The notes: generated from the sequence alone by a model not told the origin. Positions 1 to 10,565 are shown, counted from the first letter of the stretch. The stretch is DNA of 64,000 bases from Candidatus Enterovibrio altilux (GCF_002381345.1 NZ_CP020663.1:186001-250000), one strand, 5' to 3'. Program-made: numbers and translations.

Positions 1-2
1 TG

Positions 3-596
3 AACATGAAGCCAATAATGGATATTCGTAAGCAGTACAAAGATATATTCAAGGAACGTCACAGTATTCGATTAGGTTTCATGTCTTTCTATGTAAAAGC
101 GGTTGTTGAAGCATTAAAACGTTATCCGGAAGTAAATGCTTCTATCGATGGGGATGAAATCGTTTACCATAATTTCTTTGATGTGAGCGTGGCTGTGTTA
201 ACCCCTCGTGGTTTGGTGACACCAGTGCTTCGAGACTGTGATCGTTTAAGTCTTGCGGACATCGAAAAAAGCATCAAAGAATTAGCAATTAAAGGCCGGG
301 ATGGTAAGTTGACTGTGGACGATTTGACAGGAGGTAACTTTACTATTACGAATGGGGGGGTTTTTGGATCGCTAATGTCGACACCAATCATTAACCCACC
401 TCAAGCGGCCATTCTTGGTATGCATAAAATCCAAGAACGTCCGATGGTAATCAATGCTCAGATTAACATCCTTCCAATGATGTACCTTGCCCTTTCTTAT
501 GATCATCGTTTGATCGATGGGCGTGAGTCTGTTGGGTTTTTGGTGGCGATTAAAACGCTTGTAGAAGACCCAATGCGTTTGCTACTTGACATATAA
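3..596 (+). CDS. sucB: 2-oxoglutarate dehydrogenase E2 (dihydrolipoyl succinyltransferase), C-terminal part
   Basis: The gene enters from the left edge; only about the last 197 codons are present, so the lipoyl and E1/E3-binding domains lie outside. What is seen is the C-terminal acyltransferase domain, with the catalytic block [13 protein letters not shown] (His and Asp at about residues 167-171 of the visible part) and the [14 protein letters not shown] segment. The enzyme transfers the succinyl group from lipoamide to CoA in the TCA cycle and forms the core of the 2-oxoglutarate dehydrogenase complex. It lies 96 bp upstream of sucC on the same strand, the usual sucAB-sucCD order. No frameshift or stop is seen. 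Identification rests on close similarity to SucB of enteric bacteria and vibrios. Confidence 0.96.
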   Translation, partial: NMKPIMDIRKQYKDIFKERHSIRLGFMSFYVKAVVEALKRYPEVNASIDGDEIVYHNFFDVSVAVLTPRGLVTPVLRDCDRLSLADIEKSIKELAIKGRDGKLTVDDLTGGNFTITNGGVFGSLMSTPIINPPQAAILGMHKIQERPMVINAQINILPMMYLALSYDHRLIDGRESVGFLVAIKTLVEDPMRLLLDI

Positions 597-692
597 GTAG
601 TTCAGATTTTGTCGGTATACTGGGGGAGCATACCCACTGTATAAAAAGCAAAATTAAATCAATATAATGGATACTGACACGGATAGAATATC

Positions 693-1859
693 ATGAATCT
701 GCACGAATACCAATCAAAACAGTTATTTGCTGAATACGGGCTACCAGTATCTGAAGGGTACGCCTGCGATACTCCCCAAGAAGCCGTTGAAGCTGCTGAT
801 AAAATTGGTGGCAAAAAGTGGGCTGTAAAATGTCAGGTACACGCTGGTGGACGCGGGAAAGCAGGCGGTGTAAAGTTTGTTAGCATCAAAGAAGACATCA
901 AAAAATTTGCACAGAACTGGCTAGGTAAAAACCTAGTAACATACCAAACAAATGTACATGGTCAACTGGTTAGCAAAATTTTAGTTGAAAAATGCACAAG
1001 CATCGCGAAAGAGCTTTATTTAGGTGCGATTATTGACCGTGATACTTATCGTGTTATTTTTATGGCATCAACTGAAGGCGGTGTAGACATTGAAAAAATT
1101 GCGGAAAAAACACCGGAACTTATCCATAGAACTGCAATCGATCCATTCGTAGGTCCCCAACCATATCAAGGTCGTCAGCTAGCATTCAAACTTGGGTTGC
1201 AAGGCAAGCAAATTAAACAGTTCACCCAAATTTTTATGGGAATTGCCAAACTATTCATTGAATACGATGTAGCCTTGGTTGAAGTTAACCCATTGGTTAT
1301 TAATGATAAAGGTAATCTACATTGCCTAGATGTAAAGTTGACTATTGATAGTAATGCAATTTATCGTCAACCAAAAATTCGTGAAATGCATGATCCTAGT
1401 CAGGACGATGCACGTGAAGTGCATGCGGCTCAGTGGGAACTAAACTACGTTGCACTAGATGGAAGCATTGGTTGCATGGTTAATGGTGCAGGCCTAGCGA
1501 TGGGTACAATGGATATTGTTAACCTACACAATGGTAGTCCTGCAAACTTCTTGGATGTTGGTGGTGACACTACGAAAGAACGTGTTACAGAAGCATTCAA
1601 GATCATTCTTTCTGACAATAATGTGAAAGCAGTTTTAGTTAATGTCTTCGGCGGTATCGTTCGTTGTGATCTTATTGCAGACGGTATTATTGGTGCAATA
1701 GAAGAAGTGGGTGTTAAAGTACCAGTTGTTGTTCGATTAGAAGGTCACAATGCAAAACTTGGGCTTCAAAAACTTGCTGAAAGTGGTTTGAACATTATTA
1801 CTGCGACTTCACTGGCTGAAGCAGCGAATAAAGTTGTTGCTGCAGCGGAGAGCAAATAA
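693..1859 (+). CDS. sucC: Succinyl-CoA synthetase beta subunit
   Basis: 388 residues, the same length as E. coli SucC. An N-terminal ATP-grasp domain carries the glycine-rich loop [15 protein letters not shown]. The C-terminal CoA-ligase-like domain carries the GGIVRCD segment. Together with SucD it makes ATP or GTP from succinyl-CoA in the cytoplasm. The start is ATG at 693, where the family N-terminus [12 protein letters not shown] begins. The stop overlaps the sucD start by one base (TAATG), which indicates translational coupling. The gene looks intact. Confidence 0.97.
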   Translation: MNLHEYQSKQLFAEYGLPVSEGYACDTPQEAVEAADKIGGKKWAVKCQVHAGGRGKAGGVKFVSIKEDIKKFAQNWLGKNLVTYQTNVHGQLVSKILVEKCTSIAKELYLGAIIDRDTYRVIFMASTEGGVDIEKIAEKTPELIHRTAIDPFVGPQPYQGRQLAFKLGLQGKQIKQFTQIFMGIAKLFIEYDVALVEVNPLVINDKGNLHCLDVKLTIDSNAIYRQPKIREMHDPSQDDAREVHAAQWELNYVALDGSIGCMVNGAGLAMGTMDIVNLHNGSPANFLDVGGDTTKERVTEAFKIILSDNNVKAVLVNVFGGIVRCDLIADGIIGAIEEVGVKVPVVVRLEGHNAKLGLQKLAESGLNIITATSLAEAANKVVAAAESK

Positions 1860-2731
1860 TGTCTATTTTGATCAATAAAGATACCAAAGTTATTTGTCAG
1901 GGCTTTACCGGTGGCCAGGGTACGTTCCATTCGAAGCAAGCGCTTGAGTATGGCACGCAAATGGTTGGTGGAGTCTCTCCAGGTAAAGGCGGTTCAATCC
2001 ACCTTGGTCTTCCAGTATTTAATACTGTGGCTGACGCAGTGGAGGCAACGGGTGCAATAGCATCTGTTATCTATGTACCTGCATCATTCTGTAAAGATGC
2101 AATTCTTGAAGCTATAGATGCAGGCGTTAAACTTATAGTAACTATCACTGAAGGTATTCCAACGCTAGATATGCTCCAAGTCAAGGTTAAGCTTGATGTT
2201 GCCGGAATTCGTATGATTGGTCCTAACTGTCCAGGCGTTATTACTCCTGGTGAATGTAAGATGGGCATCATGCCTGGTTACATTCATAAGCCTGGTAATG
2301 TCGGTATTGTTTCCCGCTCAGGAACATTAACTTATGAAGCGGTCAAACAAACAACCGATGAAGGTTTTGGCCAATCTACTTGTGTTGGTATTGGTGGTGA
2401 CCCTATTCCTGGTTCAAATTTTATAGATATTTTGAAGATGTTCGAAAAAGATCCAGCAACTGAAGCGATTATTATGATAGGAGAGATTGGTGGTACAGCT
2501 GAGGAAATAGCAGCAGCTTACATCAAAGTTAACGTAACTAAACCAGTTGTTTCTTACATTGCAGGTGTTACTGCTCCTCCTGGCAAACGCATGGGCCACG
2601 CTGGTGCAATCATCTCTGGTGGTAAAGGTACAGCAGAAGGTAAATGTGAAGTGCTAGAAGCTGCGGGAGTTAAGATCGTTAACAGCCTTGCTAATATTGG
2701 TAAAGCATTACGTGAAATTACCGGATGGTAA
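1859..2731 (+). CDS. sucD: Succinyl-CoA synthetase alpha subunit
   Basis: 290 residues, family length. The N-terminal CoA-binding Rossmann domain has [19 protein letters not shown]. The phosphohistidine region is [11 protein letters not shown] near the C-terminus; this His carries phosphate between the two half reactions. It overlaps sucC by one base and ends the suc operon in this window. No clear rho-independent terminator follows. The reading frame is intact, as expected for a core TCA gene. Confidence 0.97.
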   Translation: MSILINKDTKVICQGFTGGQGTFHSKQALEYGTQMVGGVSPGKGGSIHLGLPVFNTVADAVEATGAIASVIYVPASFCKDAILEAIDAGVKLIVTITEGIPTLDMLQVKVKLDVAGIRMIGPNCPGVITPGECKMGIMPGYIHKPGNVGIVSRSGTLTYEAVKQTTDEGFGQSTCVGIGGDPIPGSNFIDILKMFEKDPATEAIIMIGEIGGTAEEIAAAYIKVNVTKPVVSYIAGVTAPPGKRMGHAGAIISGGKGTAEGKCEVLEAAGVKIVNSLANIGKALREITGW

Positions 2732-3333
2732 TTGCTACTTTATTTGTTTATTATACTAAAATAAGCTTTTATTGAAGTGAAATCACTCAATTAGATATTT
2801 TAATGAAGAAGCTTGTAATAGTTAATCTTAATATTTTTTAAAATTATGTTCCATCTTTAATAAATTGACTGTGATTTACACAGTAATGTAATACTTATGT
2901 TTCATGAATTTATTAATGATGCTATCATGCTTTTTTGTTAATATTTCATATTTTATTTTTTTATTAAATCCTTTTAAACGAGTATGCAAAGTTAAATTCT
3001 TCCTCTTAACATTTATTTTTTATAGCAACCAAATACGTTCGTAATAATTTTCTTCAATTTAAATTTTCACGCATACTAGTATAATAAGCTTTGTAGGTAT
3101 ATGTAACCTGGAAGGTCTAATGGCTGCATTACTGGCAACAAACAGTAGCATATATGTTGGCCATAGCTTCTACCGTGCCTTTAGAGCTACACTAGTTTAC
3201 TGATAAAATAGCACTTAACATCAACGTTAGCCACAATAATTTCTATGTGAAAAAAGTACATTATACTATGCTCAATTTATTGCATACATGTCCTATAAAG
3301 TTAGTAAGTTAAAAGAGCTCACAATTATAACCA
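2732..3333. other. AT-rich spacer with no intact gene
   Basis: About 600 bp between sucD and the convergent ppaC. It is strongly AT-rich. The longest sensible reading is a 27-codon frame at 3120-3203 that I cannot assign. No IS903-like relic, tRNA or clear terminator was recognised. It may be the residue of a lost gene. Confidence 0.5.
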
Positions 3334-4272
3334 CTACATGAGACCTTCGCGTATGCGAAAGGTATTTTGTAGTGGTGGAACAACTTGTTTTTTTCTGCTC
3401 AATACGCCATCAAGCCACACTCGACCATTTTTTATTGCTTTGCCATACGCACGCTCGATAATAGTTATATCATCTGATACAACTAGTAATTCAGAGCCTT
3501 CTTTAATTATGTCAGTTAGAAGTAATATCACAGAGTGGCGATAACCTTCATTTTTTAACGTCATAATACCAACTTCAAGTTCAATTTTAATTTCATCGAA
3601 AACCGAAAGATCAACTACCTCAAGTTGACCGATACCTATAAAATAACCATTTATGTTAAAATCCTTGAAGTCACGCATAACAAGATCACGTGCTGATGTG
3701 TCTGCAATTGAGGACTTCACCATAAACATTTCCATACCCAGTGCTTTAAAATCTTTGATGCCAGCAATTTTAGCAAGCTCTTCAACACAACGGATATCTG
3801 CAGTAGTACATGTCGGTGATTTAAATATAATGGTGTCACTAAGGATCGCTCCCAGCATAATGCCTGCTATATCTTTTGGAATTACAACATTAAAAAAATC
3901 GAACATCATTTTGATAACTGTATTTGAGCAACCAACGGGACGGATCCAGCACTCAAGCGGTGTAGCTGTCGTTAAGTCACCCAATTTATGATGATCAACA
4001 ATACCAACAATAATTGCTTGAGCAATATCATCTGGTGCTTGAGTTAATTCTGAATGGTCAACAATATAAACTTCTTCACCTGCGTAACTAAGTTTTAGCT
4101 CAGGTGCATCGACACCAAAATGTTCAAGAATAAATGCAGTTTCTGGAGGAATATTACCTAAGCGACTAGCTACAGCTGGCTCATTAATTTGGTTTTTAAG
4201 GTACGCAAGCGCAATTGCGCCACAAATTGAATCGGAATCTGGGATTTTATGTCCCACTACATACATTGGCAT
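3334..4272 (-). CDS. ppaC: Manganese-dependent inorganic pyrophosphatase (family II)
   Basis: 312 residues of the DHH/DHHA2 superfamily. The N-terminal domain starts MYVVGHKIPDSDSICGA, where His and the two Asp residues bind metal. It also has VDHSELTQ and the name-giving motif GIVDHHKLGDL. The C-terminal DHHA2 domain ends with the substrate-binding SRKKQVVPPL. The enzyme hydrolyses cytoplasmic pyrophosphate to drive biosynthesis. Start is ATG at 4272 with a GAGAG ribosome-binding site a few bases before it. It converges with the suc operon. An IS relic starts about 120 bp upstream of the start codon, so the promoter region may have been altered. Residues and length look normal for vibrios. 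Confidence 0.95.
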   Translation of the reverse strand: MPMYVVGHKIPDSDSICGAIALAYLKNQINEPAVASRLGNIPPETAFILEHFGVDAPELKLSYAGEEVYIVDHSELTQAPDDIAQAIIVGIVDHHKLGDLTTATPLECWIRPVGCSNTVIKMMFDFFNVVIPKDIAGIMLGAILSDTIIFKSPTCTTADIRCVEELAKIAGIKDFKALGMEMFMVKSSIADTSARDLVMRDFKDFNINGYFIGIGQLEVVDLSVFDEIKIELEVGIMTLKNEGYRHSVILLLTDIIKEGSELLVVSDDITIIERAYGKAIKNGRVWLDGVLSRKKQVVPPLQNTFRIREGLM

Positions 4273-4392
4273 AATTGGCTCTCGTCATGCTCACATTTAA
4301 ATTTTAGTGTGTTTTATCAAAAATAACTTTAAATGTACATTGATCGTGAACTGCAAACAAGCCTATGAGCAGGTACATATTATATTGTAAGT

Positions 4393-5262
4393 AATTTTAT
4401 TTTTAAATCATTAATTTACGCTCTAAACAGCTAGGCTAACTTAAATATTCACATCTATGCACAAGCTTCACGACAAAAAAACTAACTAGAAGCAGTATAA
4501 TCAAGCTTTAATCCGCCATGGCTCACTCACATGCTGGATTAATGAAAAATTCATTTATTCTGTTTTCAAACTAACTTAACCACCGTTGCCATACCCTCAC
4601 TATTCATGCATTAGCAAGAGCGCCAAAACGGTTCATACTGCATTAAAAATGAAAACTAGAGGAACCATTCAGCGCTTAATCATTAATTTTACGAGGTTCA
4701 AAGTCTACGGTGAAGTCGAATGGTAAGTAAAAAAGCATGGCACTAATGGAAAACGGCAAGTTTGACGCAAGTTACATTTAGCGGCAGATATAAATATGCA
4801 TAAAATAATTACTGCTGAGTTAAGTGCACCACATCTGACCAAGGTGAATTTTTCCCTAATTTACTCAAACAGATCCGTCATAGAATCAATGAAATATCAG
4901 GAGATAGAACTTATGACACCAGACAATATTACGAAACCGCTCGTATTAAGCGAGCGGATTCAATCATTCCACCAAAAAAATGAGCCATTCCTGGGGAATA
5001 AGATCATTCGTACCATTTAGCAGTCAATTACTGAAAACTATGCGGTTTACATAAGCATTAGGAAACGCAATGTGATTGCCATCAATACTCCCTATCAGAA
5101 ACAGCAATAGTTCGAGCCAAAAAACTACTGGGAGGAACATACACCCTAAAAAATCACAATGTTCAAGTTAAAAAAATTTACACCACGATAAAAGTGTTCC
5201 ATAAGCTGACAAAGCTAAGTATGCTGAGATTGATTATTTGAACTAAAATTGAGAAACTAATC
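4393..5262 (+). mobile_element. IS903-like relic 1 (plus orientation, internal deletion)
   Basis: Degenerate copy of the repeated element with transposase sense on the plus strand. It runs from a decayed left end (poly-T/TTTAAATC at ~4395) to the right end near 5262. About 150 bp are missing near 4550, where the early body joins the segment encoding the middle of the transposase. Many stops and frameshifts. No extra inverted right end is seen in front of it. Confidence 0.85.
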
Positions 5263-5282
5263 CTGCTCATAAAAACAGTCAC

Positions 5283-6179
5283 CTAAGGCGTATCAGAAAT
5301 CTTTGATGACATATAATGCTGAGGTCCAAGTTTCGTTAATTCAGGAATAATGGTGGCGACTGTCATAGTGGACCAGGTACCTGTAATAATACCAATAAAC
5401 ATCGTGATTGAAAACCCACACAGTGGCTCTCCACCCAATAACCATAAGGAACCAACAGAAATCAATGTTGTGCCCGAGGTAATCAATGTTCGAGATAATG
5501 TAAACAAAATCGAGCGATTATTGAGTTCAGCGATTGGTAATGTAACGTTAGCTTTTAAGAGCTCACGTATCCTATCAGAAACAATAATGGAGTCATTAAG
5601 AGAATATCCTAGGACGGCTAATAATGCGGCAAATACAGTGAGGTTGAACTCCATGCCTGTGAAAGAGAAGAAGCCTAAAAGTAGCATCACATCATGAACA
5701 AGTGCAAGAAGAGCTCCAGAAGCGAGTCGCCATTCAAAGCGAAAACTCATGTACACAAGAATTACTAGCAAGGTGATAAGAACCGCTAATGCTCCTTGCT
5801 CAACGAGCTCTTGTCCAACTTGTGGGCCAACCAAACTCACGTTAAGTATTTCAACTTGATCGGAAAAACTGGTTAGCATAGCTTTTATTTCAGGTTGAGA
5901 ATTCAGTTTTTCAGGCGCAGCATACCGAAGTATCCACTGATGTGGCTCACCTGCAGCCACCACAGATACTGGCTGATTGAGTGCCATTTCAAGTTTTTCT
6001 TGGATCTCTTTTGCTATGAGAATTTGATCTAGTTTTACTTCACTAAGTATGCCACCAGTAAAATCTAACCCGAAATGAAGTCCTTTTGTGGCGAGTGAGC
6101 ATATAGAAATCAATATAAAGACACAAGAAAGCAAACTGCAGGTATGACGCCATTTTGTTATATTATGCATTTTAATCAT
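5283..6179 (-). CDS. secF: Preprotein translocase subunit SecF (likely SecF2 paralogue)
   Basis: 298 residues, somewhat shorter than E. coli SecF (323). There is one N-terminal transmembrane helix, then the periplasmic DFTGG block and the SLVGPQVGQEL motif, then a five-helix bundle containing the conserved SLNDSIIVSDRIRE. With SecD it uses the ion gradient to help pull exported proteins out of the SecYEG channel. It starts 2 bp after the secD stop, so the two are one operon. Divergence from E. coli SecF and the absence of yajC nearby suggest the second SecDF set known in vibrios; this is inference. The frame is intact, with an IS relic just beyond its 3' end. Confidence 0.9.
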   Translation of the reverse strand: MIKMHNITKWRHTCSLLSCVFILISICSLATKGLHFGLDFTGGILSEVKLDQILIAKEIQEKLEMALNQPVSVVAAGEPHQWILRYAAPEKLNSQPEIKAMLTSFSDQVEILNVSLVGPQVGQELVEQGALAVLITLLVILVYMSFRFEWRLASGALLALVHDVMLLLGFFSFTGMEFNLTVFAALLAVLGYSLNDSIIVSDRIRELLKANVTLPIAELNNRSILFTLSRTLITSGTTLISVGSLWLLGGEPLCGFSITMFIGIITGTWSTMTVATIIPELTKLGPQHYMSSKISDTP

Positions 6180-6181
6180 CT

Positions 6182-7996
6182 TTATATCCTCACACCATGA
6201 CGAGTATCTTTACCCCAAAATAAATTAATCACCGCGCGAGAAACAAAGATACCGGTGAACATACTAGTTAGTAAGCCTAATCCTAGCGTGAGAGCGAAAC
6301 CTTGAATTGGTCCATGACCGATCGTGTATAAGGTTAATGCTGAGATTAATGTTGTAATATTTGAATCTAAAATCGTCGCAAATGCGCTACTAAAACCAAG
6401 GTCTATAGATTGTGCGAAGCTGCGGCCTTCCCGCATTTTTTCTTTTATTCGTTCAAAAATAAGGACATTGGTATCAACAGCCATACCAATGGTGAGCACC
6501 AAGCCTGCTATACCTGGTAGCGTAAGAACAGCACCCGGCAATAAAGCAATTAAACCCAGTAGCATCACCATATTAATAACGAGTGCAATGTTTGCGACCC
6601 AACCTAGTTTGCGGTACCAAACAGCCATAAAGAGTAATGTCAAACCCAGGCCCAGTATAAGTGCAGCAAACCCGTTTTGAATGTTTTCAATACCCAATGA
6701 TGGACCAATGGTACGTTCTTCAACAATAGTTACAGGAGCGGTAAGAGAACCAGCTCGTAGCAACAAAGCTAAATTTTGGGCTTTATCGAATTGTCCAACA
6801 CCTGTAATGCGAAAACGATTACCTAGCTGAGACTGAATAGTTGCAATACTAATGATGGTATTGGTTTGCTTAACATTACCAGTAGCATCACGGCTGTATT
6901 CGCTATACGCAGTCCCCATTTGATCGCCGATATGCTTCGCTGAAAAATAGGACATGATTTGGCCACCATATGCGTCTAAAGAAATATTTACCTCAGGCAT
7001 TCCCATTTCACCCATTCCCGCACGTGCATCAACAATATGCTCACCTAAAAGAATCGGTTTGCGATTAACGTAAACTGGGGCACCTAGCTGATCGGGGATC
7101 AGTATAGTACCAGGTGCTTGGTTGGGCTTAACCTCGTAGAAAGCGAGACTTGCTGTTGCACCAATGACATTTTTTGCCGTAGCAGGATCTTGCACACCTG
7201 GCAATTCAATGCGAATTCGGTATGCACCTTGACGTTGAACGACGGCTTCAGTAATACCTAACGCTTCAATACGTCTACGCATAGTTTGCAGATTTTGTTG
7301 AATGGTCAGGGTTATTAATGTTTCTTTTTCTGATTCTCGAAGAGTAACAGTTAGTGTAAAAGCATGATCTACCTTTACTTCTAATTGTGGGAATTGCTCG
7401 CGAAGGTATTTGCGGAGGTTATGCGTAGCAGACTCTGTAGGTGCTTTGATAATGAACCCATCTAGACCGTACGGCTGCACACGCAAGCCACGAATACGGT
7501 TTTCACGCGCGTAAGATTTGATGGCATCAATTGCTTGAACAGAATGGGAGCGAAAAACTTCTTGCATATTCACGTCAAGTAAAAATTGGACACCACCGCT
7601 AAGGTCGAGCCCTAACTTGATAGGCTTAAACCCCATTGCTAATAACCAATTAGGAGCAGCTGAAACCATACCAAGTGTAACAGTATCTTCCTTATCCACG
7701 AATTCCGTTAATAACTTTTTAGTTTTAGTTTGGTTGCCTTCATTTTGTAGGATGACTACTGTGTCTTTGTGTTTTTGATCAATACGTTTAATGTGAATGT
7801 TATTGGTATTAAGTTTATGCAATAGTGATGTCGGAGAAATTGGCTCATTTTGGTGTTTAATGAAAACAGCTGCCTCTTCACCAAACCATGAGGGTAAGGC
7901 GCTGAGAGACATAATAAAAATGGCCGCCATCAGTACGACGTATGTCCATGCAGGATAATGATTTAGCACGATATTTCGTTTGGATTGCAGCTGCAT
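6182..7996 (-). CDS. secD: Preprotein translocase subunit SecD (likely SecD2 paralogue)
   Basis: 604 residues. There is an N-terminal membrane anchor, then a large periplasmic region starting KLGLDLSGGVQFL, with P1 and P4-type folds (QRRQGAYRIRIELPG-like segment, DAYGGQIMSYFS). Six C-terminal helices hold GMAVDTNVLIFERIKE. The N-terminus (NHYPAWTYVVLM) and many core positions differ from the yajC-linked SecD of enteric bacteria, so I favour the Vibrio SecD2 group at moderate confidence. A GAGAGAA ribosome-binding site precedes the ATG at 7996. secF follows 2 bp later. No frameshift. Confidence 0.92.
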   Translation of the reverse strand: MQLQSKRNIVLNHYPAWTYVVLMAAIFIMSLSALPSWFGEEAAVFIKHQNEPISPTSLLHKLNTNNIHIKRIDQKHKDTVVILQNEGNQTKTKKLLTEFVDKEDTVTLGMVSAAPNWLLAMGFKPIKLGLDLSGGVQFLLDVNMQEVFRSHSVQAIDAIKSYARENRIRGLRVQPYGLDGFIIKAPTESATHNLRKYLREQFPQLEVKVDHAFTLTVTLRESEKETLITLTIQQNLQTMRRRIEALGITEAVVQRQGAYRIRIELPGVQDPATAKNVIGATASLAFYEVKPNQAPGTILIPDQLGAPVYVNRKPILLGEHIVDARAGMGEMGMPEVNISLDAYGGQIMSYFSAKHIGDQMGTAYSEYSRDATGNVKQTNTIISIATIQSQLGNRFRITGVGQFDKAQNLALLLRAGSLTAPVTIVEERTIGPSLGIENIQNGFAALILGLGLTLLFMAVWYRKLGWVANIALVINMVMLLGLIALLPGAVLTLPGIAGLVLTIGMAVDTNVLIFERIKEKMREGRSFAQSIDLGFSSAFATILDSNITTLISALTLYTIGHGPIQGFALTLGLGLLTSMFTGIFVSRAVINLFWGKDTRHGVRI

Positions 7997-8189
7997 ATCA
8001 ATTCTCTCGATGGTTAAATTTTAGTATTTTTAATCTTAGTTTGGGCCTAAAATAACATGACTAACTACGCACATAATTCGTAACAGTACGTTTATGTAGG
8101 CGTACAGAAGAGTTGAGACAATGACTCAAGGGGAGCGTATTAGATTAAGCATGAGATTGACTGATAAAGCAATAAAGTAAATTGGATTT

Positions 8190-8621
8190 TTACCAGCCCG
8201 AGATACGGTGGAAAAAAGTGAAGTTTCTTAATATCCAGTCGTGCCAATGTTCAAATGTATTATATATTCTACTCAATCGCATGCGTGCATCAGAAAACTC
8301 GAAATCAAAAACGAGCTCGTAATTCGGTGTTGCATTGTGAAAACATTCAAGTGAAAAAAACCAGTTGCGTAGTAAAGAGACTAAACTAAGCGAAATTGCT
8401 TTCGGAGGGATCCTGTATGCAACCCACAAATGATTCTGTTTTTTTGATGTATTTTCATGGTGATGAACATCGTCTGATAACATAGTTGATATAGCAACAC
8501 GAGACAGTAAATTCAAGTTTTCAGTTGAAACAGATGCCAAAAAATAGACACCCAATAGAGTGAGCAAAATACTCATGATACTACTTTGTCTTATCCATGA
8601 AGTGCACATATGAGGATTCAT
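8190..8621 (-). CDS. Hypothetical protein with one N-terminal membrane segment
   Basis: 143 residues; I do not recognise the family. A hydrophobic stretch (SILLTLLGVYFLASVST) at about residues 16-33 could anchor or export it. The rest is rich in aromatic residues and His and has no motif I know. It lies upstream of secD on the same strand with a ~190-bp gap. An IS relic ends one base before its ATG, and the only ribosome-binding site (AAGGAA, nine bases upstream) is IS sequence. The native 5' region is therefore gone and the first residues may not be original. It could be a real gene under an IS-derived translation signal or an open fragment of a dead gene. Confidence 0.4.
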   Translation of the reverse strand: MNPHMCTSWIRQSSIMSILLTLLGVYFLASVSTENLNLLSRVAISTMLSDDVHHHENTSKKQNHLWVAYRIPPKAISLSLVSLLRNWFFSLECFHNATPNYELVFDFEFSDARMRLSRIYNTFEHWHDWILRNFTFFHRISGW

Positions 8622-8622
8622 C

Positions 8623-9744
8623 GATTTTATTTCCTTATTTGAGTTTAGACAGCAAATTTCAGCATAATTAACTATTAGATGATTACTTTCATTCTAGGCA
8701 TACCTAATTCTGTCAGCTTATTTAGCACTTTTATCATGGTGTCAGTTCCGCCAACCTGAGCATTGTAATCCATTAGGCTCAATATCCCCTTCCGAGCAGT
8801 TTTTTGATTTAAAAAAACAGCCTTCTCTGATAGAGAACGTTTATAGTCACCATACTTAGTTTTCCAGTGCTGAACGAATAATTTTATTTTCCAGAAGTTG
8901 ATTTTTTCTGGATAGCATGATTGGAACCGCTCGTTTAATATAAACGGTTTAGTAACATTATCTGGTGTCGTACAAACACCATCGCCTGATATTTCGTTGA
9001 TTCTTCAGTGGGCCTGTTTGAGCACATTATGCAACACTTAACCGTCAGTTATATTTAATACATTTAGCTCAACAGCAATGATTTCATACGTATTTATATC
9101 TACCTCTACATATAATTTACGCCAAACTTGCCGTTCCCCAGCAGTGCCATGCTTTGTTTACTTCCCATTTACAATCACCGTAAATGTTGAACTCCATAGA
9201 ATCAATGGCTAAGTGCTGAATGATTCCTTTCGTCTCGTCTCGAATGCAGCGTTAACCGTTTTGGCTTGTTCGCTAATGCATAAATAGTGATGGCATCATA
9301 AAGGGAGTTGAGCAAGTTTAAAAACAGAATTAATGAATCTTTGCAGACCTTTCCATGACATTGGATATATGCGTTTAACCATGAGACCGTCGTAACGGCT
9401 AAGTCACTAAATAAATAAAATCTCCCATGATTACCCTACTTAGTTTAATTTTACAGAGAAATGGCTTCTTCATCAATCCAGAATGTGGGTTAATCACGAT
9501 TGATTAAAGCTTGATTATACTGTTTCAAGTTAGTTGTTTTGTAGCGGGGATTATTCATAAACCTAGATTTTTAAGCACACCTAACTGTTGAGAGTGTTGC
9601 TTAAAAATTTAGTTCCTTTATTTGGGGAATAAAGTCGGTTACCATACACGTTCCACAGCAGAGACAGCAATAGTTTGAGTCAAAAAACGGCTGGGAGGGA
9701 TATTGAATCTAAGGAATCACACAACTCAGATTAGGTAACAAAGC
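8623..9744 (-). mobile_element. IS903-like composite relic 2 (minus orientation)
   Basis: Transposase sense is on the minus strand. The right end starts at ~8623 (GATTTTATTTCC for GGCTTTGTTTCC), the body follows, and the left end is at ~9632. It is joined directly to an inverted extra right-end segment at 9636-9744 that begins GGTTACCATACACG. That segment has lost about 120 bp by a deletion between the similar strings CTCAGATTAG and CTCGAATTAG. Dead: many stops. Confidence 0.87.
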
Positions 9745-10152
9745 CACAGTGAAGGCGAGTGGAAAGCAAAAAAACATGGTGCTAATGGGAAACAGCGAGT
9801 TTGGTGCAAATTATATTTAGCGGTAGATATAAACACGCATAGAATGATTGCTTCTAAATTACGAGCGTTAAATGTGACTGACCATGAAGTGCTGCTTAAC
9901 TTACTTAAACAAACCCGGCGAAAAATCAATTAAATATTAGCTGATAGTTCTCACGACACCAAACAATGTTACGAAACCGTTTGTATTAAACGAGCGGTTC
10001 GACTCATCCCATCAAGAAAAAAACAACTGTTGAGGAACGAGAGCATCCACGTAATTTAACGGTCAGTTACCAGGAGCTACACGATTCTAATCAGCATTGT
10101 AAAACGAGGTATAGTTGCCGTAAATATTCCCTATCAAAAATAGCAATATTTT
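9745..10152 (+). mobile_element. IS903-like relic 3 (plus, middle segment only)
   Basis: Starts abruptly inside the transposase region, at the ACAGTGAAGGCGAGTGG segment, directly after relic 2. It runs through the GDGAYDTR-equivalent region and stops at the start of the fur remnant. The abrupt join suggests relic 2 inserted into this older copy, whose left half was later lost. It probably removed the 5' end of fur. Confidence 0.8.
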
Positions 10153-10543
10153 AAAAATTTTACACAGGTCAGACTGCCAGCACCGAAGATCTCTATAAAA
10201 AATTCATTAAGATTGGTGAAGTAATCGAATGAACTGCTATATATTACGTATTCAATTAATTCGATTACGCAGAGATTATGATTTGTCACCACTCTGAAGG
10301 CATAAAATCAGTTTTTAAACTCTCCAGACAACACCACCACGATCATATTGTTTGCTTAAATTATGATAAAATCATTCATTTTATATATGAAATCATTAAG
10401 CAATGTCAACTAAAAATTGCAATAAATACAATGTCCGTTTGGCAAACCACAGCCTCTATCTTTACGGTCAATGCGTCGAAAATAATTGTAAAATTGACTA
10501 TAGCATTTATAATGATAACTACGTATTAAATAGGAGTGAATAA
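10153..10543 (+). pseudogene. fur: fur, ferric uptake regulator, decayed remnant
   Basis: The plus-strand reading gives EDLYKKFIKIGEVIE, then FDYAEIMICHHSEGIKSVFK, then QHHHDHIVCLN. After a frameshift it gives NVRLANHSLYLYGQC and a tail ending at TAA 10541. These match Fur in order: the winged-helix part, the HHHDH metal site and the NHSLYLYG C-terminal strand. The first ~25 codons are missing, replaced by an IS relic. There is a short deletion before EDLY, in-frame TGA and TAA codons near 10230 and 10257, and a frameshift near 10425. The CxxC after HHHDH is damaged (CLNY instead of CLDC). Fur is normally the iron-responsive repressor, so this copy cannot make a normal repressor. IS relics lie on both sides. 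Confidence 0.88.
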
Positions 10544-10565
10544 ATTAGAGACTTGAGCTTAAAAT

